Of a stretch of 11,246 nucleotides of DNA, positions 7,474 through 11,246 are shown one piece after another. The notes beneath the pieces are model-generated. The model ran no database searches. It was not told where the DNA came from and was given only the letters and a program-made list of their open reading frames with translations. The stretch's first letter is position 1. Each line of letters starts with the position of its first letter. Source of the DNA: Bacteroidales bacterium (GTDB lineage: Bacteria > Bacteroidota > Bacteroidia > Bacteroidales > Bacteroidaceae); NCBI GenBank assembly GCA_004558865.1, contig SFCY01000072.1, positions 1 to 11,246 on the forward strand. The letters are read 5' to 3'. The translations under genes were made by a program, and so were the position numbers.

Positions 7474-8442
7474 TTACAGTTTCCTGTTGTAGGTCTCGAT
7501 GATGTTGCCATCTACAATCTCGCGGCGGGCCAGCTGGATGTCCTTGGGCAGCTGTGGGGCGGGCGTGCCGCACGACACCGACATCGTGCCGGTCTCCACG
7601 CGGATGGCGTCCCAGCAGTCGGCCTCGATGAAGCCTCTCAGTGTCGCCGCCCCGCCTTCCACGAGGAGCGACTGCTTGCCGTTGTCGCCCATCCAGCGCA
7701 GGGCCTCTTCTATGCTCCCGAATCCCAAGAAGCCCTCGGGCAGCTTGTGGCTGCCGCTCAGCACGAGGCGCGTGGGGTTGGGGCCCACCCAGGAGCGCAC
7801 GTTGAGCTGCGGGTGGTCGGTGATGATGGTGTTGTAGCCCACGAGGATGCAGTCGAACTCCGAGCGGAGCTTGTGCATCAAGGCCTGGGTCCATGGTGTG
7901 GAGATGTGGAGCTGTCGGCCGTCGCCGCGGTTGAGGCGGAAGTTGGCTGTCTGGGCCCACTTCAGCATCACGTAGGGGCGGTGGAGGGTGTTGCAGGTGA
8001 TGAAGCGGTTGTTGAGGCGGAGGCATTCCTCGCGCATCACGCCCACGGTGACCTCTATGCCGGCGTCGCGCAGCTTCTGGATGCCCCGTCCACGCACCTT
8101 GGCAAAGGGGTCGACGCAGCCGCACACCACCCGCCTCAGACCCTTGCTGATGATCAGGTCGGCGCAGGGCGGGGTCTTGCCATAATGGGAGCAAGGCTCC
8201 AGCGACACGTAGATTGTCGACTCGTGGAGCAGCGGCTCGTCCTCGGGCCTCACCGAGGCAAAGGCGTTGACCTCTGCGTGGCCCTGTCCGCAGTGGGCGT
8301 GGTAGCCCTCTCCGATGATGCGGCCGTCGGCGCTGACGATGACGGCCCCCACCATGGGGTTGGGCTTGGCCCCATAGATGCCGTTGCGGGCCAGTTGCAG
8401 GCAACGGCGCATGAATAGTCTGTCGGTCTCCTCTTGATTCAT
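7474..8442 (-). CDS. ribD: bifunctional riboflavin biosynthesis protein RibD (deaminase/reductase)
   Basis: A 322-aa cytoplasmic enzyme for two successive riboflavin steps: deamination of the diaminopyrimidinone ribosylamino phosphate, then NADPH-dependent side-chain reduction to the ribitylamino uracil. The N-terminal cytidine-deaminase-fold domain shows H55-A-E57 and P83-C84 ... P92-C93, the zinc ligands and the catalytic glutamate. NPMVGAVIV (28-36) is also typical. The reductase domain (about 150-322) has LRSEFDCILVGYNTIITDHP (192-211) and LLVEGGAATL (259-268). It is somewhat shorter than the roughly 365 residues of E. coli RibD, which is common in Bacteroidetes. The ATG at 8442 gives the usual N-terminus running into MRRCLQLARNG. 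Only 12 bp separate it from a MITE-like element, so its promoter must lie within or across that element. No FMN riboswitch is visible. Confidence 0.95.
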   Translation of the reverse strand: MNQEETDRLFMRRCLQLARNGIYGAKPNPMVGAVIVSADGRIIGEGYHAHCGQGHAEVNAFASVRPEDEPLLHESTIYVSLEPCSHYGKTPPCADLIISKGLRRVVCGCVDPFAKVRGRGIQKLRDAGIEVTVGVMREECLRLNNRFITCNTLHRPYVMLKWAQTANFRLNRGDGRQLHISTPWTQALMHKLRSEFDCILVGYNTIITDHPQLNVRSWVGPNPTRLVLSGSHKLPEGFLGFGSIEEALRWMGDNGKQSLLVEGGAATLRGFIEADCWDAIRVETGTMSVSCGTPAPQLPKDIQLARREIVDGNIIETYNRKL

Positions 8443-8454
8443 TTGTTTCTCTTA

Positions 8455-8733
8455 TTAAGGCCGGTTCTAAAAATTAGGTTTAGAAACCAAGCCGATATGT
8501 ATATATGTTATTTCAGTCGTCTTCTGCATCTATCGGTCTCAAAACGTCAAGTCTCATCGGTCGTGTAGCCCGCTACGCTCCCTCTTCAACTTACGTTTTG
8601 AGTCCCGATAGCTGGCAGAACCTTTTCGATAAGCCAAATGAGCAGAGCCAAGCTTGCTTGAGCTCTGCCATGGCGAGAAAAGGTGGGCGCTGGGCCCAAT
8701 ACGCCTCGACCTAATTTTTAGAACCGACCTTAA
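8455..8733. mobile_element. MITE-like element with 25-bp terminal inverted repeats, copy 1
   Basis: The ends at 8455-8479 and 8709-8733 are inverted copies matching at 24 of 25 positions, each beginning TTAAGG(C/T)CGGTTCTAAAAA from outside in. TTAA lies at both borders and could be either the repeat tip or a duplicated TTAA target. The 279-bp element has no credible open reading frame for a transposase. A second copy starts at 11099 with the same end, orientation and register. It lies between the divergent ribD (12 bp away) and prmC (78 bp away) genes. A non-autonomous element mobilised in trans is the simplest reading. The TTAA border recalls IS1380/piggyBac-type transposition, but that link is inference only. 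Confidence 0.75.
8522..8683. other. two adjacent long hairpins inside the MITE-like element
   Basis: Hairpin A (8522-8620) pairs TTCTGC, CTATCGG and CTCAAAACGT on the left with ACGTTTTGAG, CCGATAG and GCAGAA on the right, with small bulges; its apex is a GTGTAG/CTACGC mini-stem (8563-8568 with 8573-8578). Hairpin B (8621-8683) follows directly: CCTTTTC/GAAAAGG, GCC/GGC, then GCAGAGC-CAAGC opposite GCTTG-A-GCTCTGC. Almost the whole interior is therefore self-complementary in a nested way. This fits either a foldback DNA element or a structured RNA. Confidence 0.6.
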
Positions 8734-8799
8734 TGGCATGTACCAAAGGCGCACGGTGATTTTATGGTGGAAGAGCAGCCGTGATTGCAATTTTTTTTG

Positions 8800-8807
8800 T
8801 AAGTTTG
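8800..8807 (+). promoter_or_regulatory. -7-like box directly before prmC
   Basis: TAAGTTTG matches TAnnTTTG exactly and ends only 4 nt before the prmC ATG, behind a run of eight T residues. If used, transcription would start at or very near the start codon, giving a leaderless or nearly leaderless mRNA. No TTTG lies at the -33 distance, so the site is tentative. Confidence 0.45.
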
Positions 8808-8811
8808 CAGC

Positions 8812-9639
8812 ATGACATACACTGAGTTGTGGCGCAGCTTGACGCCGCTCTATTCCGCCGGCGAGGCACAGGCCGTGGCTCGCACCGTGCTTGATTTGCG
8901 ATTTGGGCTTTCGCTCACTGATTTAGTATGTGGCAAAGTTAACGAATTATCCGCAGAACAGAAAATGTTGCTGGATAAAATTTTCAAACGCCTCCAACAA
9001 GGTGAGCCCGTACAGTATGTTCTTGGCCAGGCCGACTTCCGTGGGCGTGTCTTCCACGTCAATCCGTCGGTGCTCATCCCCCGTCCTGAGACGGCTCGGC
9101 TTGTGGAGCTGGCCGCCGGGCGGATGGCTGCGGGCTGCCGCGCGCTCGATGTCGGCACGGGCTCGGGGTGCATTGCCGTGTCGCTGGCCTTGGAGTGTGG
9201 CGGGAGCCGTGTGGAGGCGTGGGACATCTCCGAGGCTGCGCTCAGTGTGGCCGCCGGCAACGCCTCGCGGCTTGGGGCGCGGGTGGAGTTTCGCCGCTGC
9301 AACGCCCTCGCCCCCCCCGGCGATGTGCGGCGGTGGGATGTCGTGGTGAGCAATCCGCCATACGTGGCCGAGAGTGAGCGCAGGGACATGGAGCCCTTGG
9401 TGGTCGACCATGAGCCCCGTCTGGCCCTCTTCGTGCCCGACGACGACCCGCTGCGGTTCTACCGCTCCATCTCGCGCTATGCCTCCAAGGCCTTGGTGGA
9501 GGGGGGCTGGCTGCTCTTCGAGGTCAACCCGCGCTTCGCCGACGACACGGCGGAACTGATGCGCGGCCTTGGCTTCGGCTCTGTGGAAGTCGTCGTCGAC
9601 GACTATGGCCACCGCCGCTATGCCCTTGGCCGGCGGTGA
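8812..9639 (+). CDS. prmC: peptide chain release factor N5-glutamine methyltransferase PrmC
   Basis: A 275-aa cytoplasmic SAM-dependent methyltransferase that methylates the glutamine of the GGQ motif in release factors RF1 and RF2, supporting efficient termination. An N-terminal helical release-factor-binding domain (about 1-65) leads to QYVLGQADFRGRVF (69-82) and the family signature VLIPRPET (87-94). Motif I is DVGTGSG (113-119), the SAM loop, and the catalytic NPPY is at 181-184. All key residues are present and the length is normal. No clear ribosome-binding site precedes the ATG; a -7-like box ends 4 nt upstream. The next gene, recX, begins 155 nt downstream without an obvious promoter, so read-through is likely. 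Confidence 0.95.
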   Translation: MTYTELWRSLTPLYSAGEAQAVARTVLDLRFGLSLTDLVCGKVNELSAEQKMLLDKIFKRLQQGEPVQYVLGQADFRGRVFHVNPSVLIPRPETARLVELAAGRMAAGCRALDVGTGSGCIAVSLALECGGSRVEAWDISEAALSVAAGNASRLGARVEFRRCNALAPPGDVRRWDVVVSNPPYVAESERRDMEPLVVDHEPRLALFVPDDDPLRFYRSISRYASKALVEGGWLLFEVNPRFADDTAELMRGLGFGSVEVVVDDYGHRRYALGRR

Positions 9640-9653
9640 TTCTGCGTGAGTTT

Positions 9654-9692
9654 GGCTGCCATCCTATGAAAGGTGGGCTGTCATCCTATAAA
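9654..9692 (+). repeat. imperfect tandem duplication, 22-nt period
   Basis: GGCTGCCATCCTATGAA (9654-9670) recurs as GGCTGTCATCCTATAAA (9676-9692), matching at 15 of 17 positions. It lies just after the prmC stop. Further on are a 10-bp palindrome GGCGATCGCC (9708-9717) and a CACGGC/GCCGTG stem (9724-9729 with 9742-9747) without a T-run. These may be leader or linker structure before recX; none forms a convincing terminator. Confidence 0.4.
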
Positions 9693-9794
9693 GACCAAGA
9701 GACCATCGGCGATCGCCAAAAAGCACGGCCCCGCCATTAGCGCCGTGTCGGAGGGATGTTGGCGGATGGTCACCAAACAAACTGTACAACAAAG

Positions 9795-10277
9795 ATGCTA
9801 AAGAAACCCATTACCGAGAAGGAGGCTCTCGTCAGGCTCTCCGGCCTCTGCGTCAAGGCGGAGCACAGCAGCGGCGAGATGCTTCAGAAGATGCGCCAAT
9901 GGCAGTTGCCCGACGATGCGCGGCAGCGTGTGCTGCAACAGCTCGTCGAGCAGAAGTTCGTCGACGACGCCCGTTATGCCCGGGCTTTCGTGGCCGACAA
10001 GATACGCTACAATGGCTGGGGACGCCGCAAGATAGAGCAGGCCCTGCTGATGAAGGGCGTGGAGGAGGGCGTGTTCGCTCCCGTACTCGACGCTGTCGAC
10101 GACGAGGAATACCTCGCCCAGCTGCGTCCGCTGCTCAAGGCCAAGTGGCGGCAAATCACGGCGGCTTCCGACTATGAGCGCAGCTGCAAACTCATCAAGT
10201 TTGCCATGGGCCGCGGCTACACGCTCGACCTCATCCGCAAGTGTGTGGACAATGTACAGGAGGACACGCTCGAATGA
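9795..10277 (+). CDS. recX: regulatory protein RecX
   Basis: A 160-aa cytoplasmic RecX-family protein, expected to bind RecA filaments and modulate recombination and the SOS response. It is built from three-helix repeats: ITEKEALVRLSGLCVKAEHS (5-24), the hallmark FVDDARYARAFVADK (55-69) followed by GWGRRKIEQALLMKGV, and a C-terminal repeat ending GRGYTLDLIRKCVD. The frame is open from ATG 9756, but the extra 13 residues look unlike the family. The ATG at 9795, giving MLKKPITEKEAL, fits the usual Bacteroidetes N-terminus. The stop overlaps the comF start by ATGA. recA is not in the window. Confidence 0.92.
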   Translation: MLKKPITEKEALVRLSGLCVKAEHSSGEMLQKMRQWQLPDDARQRVLQQLVEQKFVDDARYARAFVADKIRYNGWGRRKIEQALLMKGVEEGVFAPVLDAVDDEEYLAQLRPLLKAKWRQITAASDYERSCKLIKFAMGRGYTLDLIRKCVDNVQEDTLE

Positions 10278-11059
10278 CGTCGCGTGGCCATCTTCTCCCG
10301 CTGTTCTTCCGCCGGTGGATGGACACGTTGGCTCCCCGCCCTTGCGCTGTGTGCGGCATGCGGTTGGGAGCGTGCGAGCAATTGGTGTGCGTGGGGTGCA
10401 ACCTGTCGCTTCCGCGCACGGGCTACGCCTTGAATCCCTACGACAACGACATGGCCATGCTCTTCTGGCACCTCGCCCCCGTGGACAAGGCCGCCGCCCT
10501 GTTCTTCTACAAGGCCGGCTCGCCAACGGCCCGGGCCATCTACAAACTGAAATACTACTCCCGTCCCGACATTGGCTACGGCCTCGGACAGCTGATGGCG
10601 CGTGAGCTGGCGGCAAACGGGTTCTTCGACGACATCAACCTCATCGTCCCCGTCCCCTTGTCGCCCAAGCGGAAACGGCAGCGCGGCTACAACCAGAGCG
10701 AGGCCATAGCGGCTGGCTTGGCCCACGAGACGGGTGTCGGCATGGATGCGCGAAGCCTTCGCCGAACGTCCTTCCATCGGTCGCAGACGCATCTCAGCCG
10801 CCAGGAGCGGCAGGAGAATGTGGCCGGCGTGTTCAGCGTGGCGCACCCCAAGCGGTTGGAGCATCGCAGCATCCTGCTCGTCGACGATGTCTGCACCACG
10901 GGAGCCACGCTCTCGGCCTGTGCCTGTGAGCTTGCCAAAGTGCAGGGCGTGCGCGTCAGTGTGGCCACACTGGCCTTTGCCGGCACGCGCTTCGACGACG
11001 ACATGCGCCCGCTCGACCCCGACCGGCTGATTGGGCAAACTGAGCCAACAACAGTATAG
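10274..11059 (+). CDS. comF: ComF family phosphoribosyltransferase-like protein
   Basis: A 261-aa cytoplasmic protein. The N-terminal zinc ribbon has C24-x2-C27 and C39-x2-C42. The C-terminal half is a type I phosphoribosyltransferase fold: PVPLSPKRKRQRGYNQSE (126-143), and the PRPP loop VDDVCTTGAT (203-212). In competent bacteria ComF proteins support uptake or processing of incoming single-stranded DNA. In others they are often annotated as amidophosphoribosyltransferase-like, and the substrate is unproven. The frame is open further upstream (GTG/ATG around 10241), but the ATG at 10274 overlaps the recX stop as ATGA, the pattern of translational coupling, and gives the expected N-terminus. 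No second promoter is seen. The stop TAG lies 39 bp before the second MITE-like copy. Confidence 0.93.
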   Translation: MTSRGHLLPLFFRRWMDTLAPRPCAVCGMRLGACEQLVCVGCNLSLPRTGYALNPYDNDMAMLFWHLAPVDKAAALFFYKAGSPTARAIYKLKYYSRPDIGYGLGQLMARELAANGFFDDINLIVPVPLSPKRKRQRGYNQSEAIAAGLAHETGVGMDARSLRRTSFHRSQTHLSRQERQENVAGVFSVAHPKRLEHRSILLVDDVCTTGATLSACACELAKVQGVRVSVATLAFAGTRFDDDMRPLDPDRLIGQTEPTTV

Positions 11060-11069
11060 GCTGGTTCCA
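11057..11069 (+). repeat. short degenerate MITE-end-like sequence
   Basis: TAGGCTGGTTCCA, beginning in the comF stop codon, resembles the terminal repeat core (AGGCCGGTTCTAA) with two or three changes. It lies about 40 bp before the second element copy. It is short and may be chance. Confidence 0.2.
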
Positions 11070-11098
11070 ATCGTCGCGGCTTAGGTCACTTATATTTC

Positions 11099-11246
11099 TT
11101 AAGGCCAGTTCTAAAAATTAGGTTTAGAAAATTAGGCGATACGGATACATGTTGTTTCGGTCGTCTTCTGCATCTATCGGTCTCAAAACGTCAAGTCTCA
11201 TCGGTCGTGTAGCCCGCTACACTCCCTCTTCAACTTACGTTTTGAG
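11099..11246. mobile_element. MITE-like element, copy 2, cut by the window end
   Basis: It starts TTAAGGCCAGTTCTAAAAA and aligns without indels to 8455-8602 over all 148 visible bases with 11 differences. Ten of these are in the first 63 bases; the hairpin A region (from about 11161) is identical except for one base. It lies 39 bp after the comF stop. The remainder, including the predicted right terminal repeat, should lie beyond the window. Confidence 0.75.

Noticed and set aside
7408..8418. A 336-codon plus-strand open frame opposite ribD, and a 343-codon minus-strand frame (7373-8404)
   Set aside because: Both overlap ribD, whose zinc and reductase motifs are intact; neither shadow resembles a protein family.
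8554..8790. Short open frames within and beside the MITE-like element (78 codons minus strand, 69 codons plus strand)
   Set aside because: They run through the terminal repeat and hairpin arms, so the sequence is explained by the inverted-repeat structure; no transposase motif.
9708..9717. GGCGATCGCC palindrome as an operator or methylation hotspot
   Set aside because: A single 10-bp GC palindrome, with no second copy or linked regulator in the window, is not enough to claim a site.
10217..11038. A 273-codon minus-strand frame opposite recX/comF
   Set aside because: Antisense to two confidently identified genes with an ATGA junction; no domain is seen.
1..11246. CRISPR array, tRNA or rRNA gene, prophage or recognisable anti-phage defence system
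   Set aside because: No regularly spaced repeats, no tRNA-like T-loop with cloverleaf, no rRNA segments and no defence gene cluster were seen. The AAA/PD-(D/E)XK protein alone is not evidence of a defence locus.

Overview
The window reads as a chromosomal segment from a member of the Bacteroidales, most likely Prevotella or a close relative. The support is gene content (an AAA-ATPase-like/PD-(D/E)XK protein, a secreted GH2 beta-galactosidase, and a ribD / prmC-recX neighbourhood) and promoters of the Bacteroidetes type (TTTG or TTG, about 19-21 nt, TAnnTTTG). Shine-Dalgarno sites are generally weak. This placement comes from recognised families and motifs, not from a database search.

Layout. 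Positions 2-1423 (+) are the C-terminal part of an AAA-ATPase-like/PD-(D/E)XK protein that begins outside the window. A promoter at 1492-1522 then drives a four-cysteine flavodoxin-like FMN reductase (1610-2230). After it comes a short stretch that may be a decayed gene, and a strong bidirectional terminator (2483-2526). The large GH2 beta-galactosidase (2550-5723, -) converges on this terminator. A gap of about 770 bp (5724-6494) follows, with no credible protein gene. It holds a G-rich, possibly quadruplex-forming tract and a near-ideal minus-strand promoter (6390-6420) that points into non-coding, structured sequence.

Positions 6495-8442 (-) carry ribD followed by a YitT-family membrane protein, probably co-transcribed. 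The right-hand block (8812-11059, +) is prmC, recX and comF. The recX and comF genes overlap by ATGA and are probably translationally coupled. These are housekeeping genes for riboflavin synthesis, release-factor methylation, RecA control and DNA uptake or nucleotide salvage, not one pathway.

The most distinctive feature is a 279-bp MITE-like element (8455-8733) between the divergent ribD and prmC genes. It has 25-bp terminal inverted repeats (24/25 identical), TTAA at both ends, and an interior that folds into two adjacent long hairpins. A second copy starts at 11099, just after comF, and is cut by the window end. Over the 148 shared bases the copies differ at 11 positions with no indel, and 10 of those lie in the first 63 bases. 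Solo end-like fragments occur at 1460-1478 and 11057-11069. I found no CRISPR array, rRNA, tRNA, phage gene, intact transposase or recognisable defence system.
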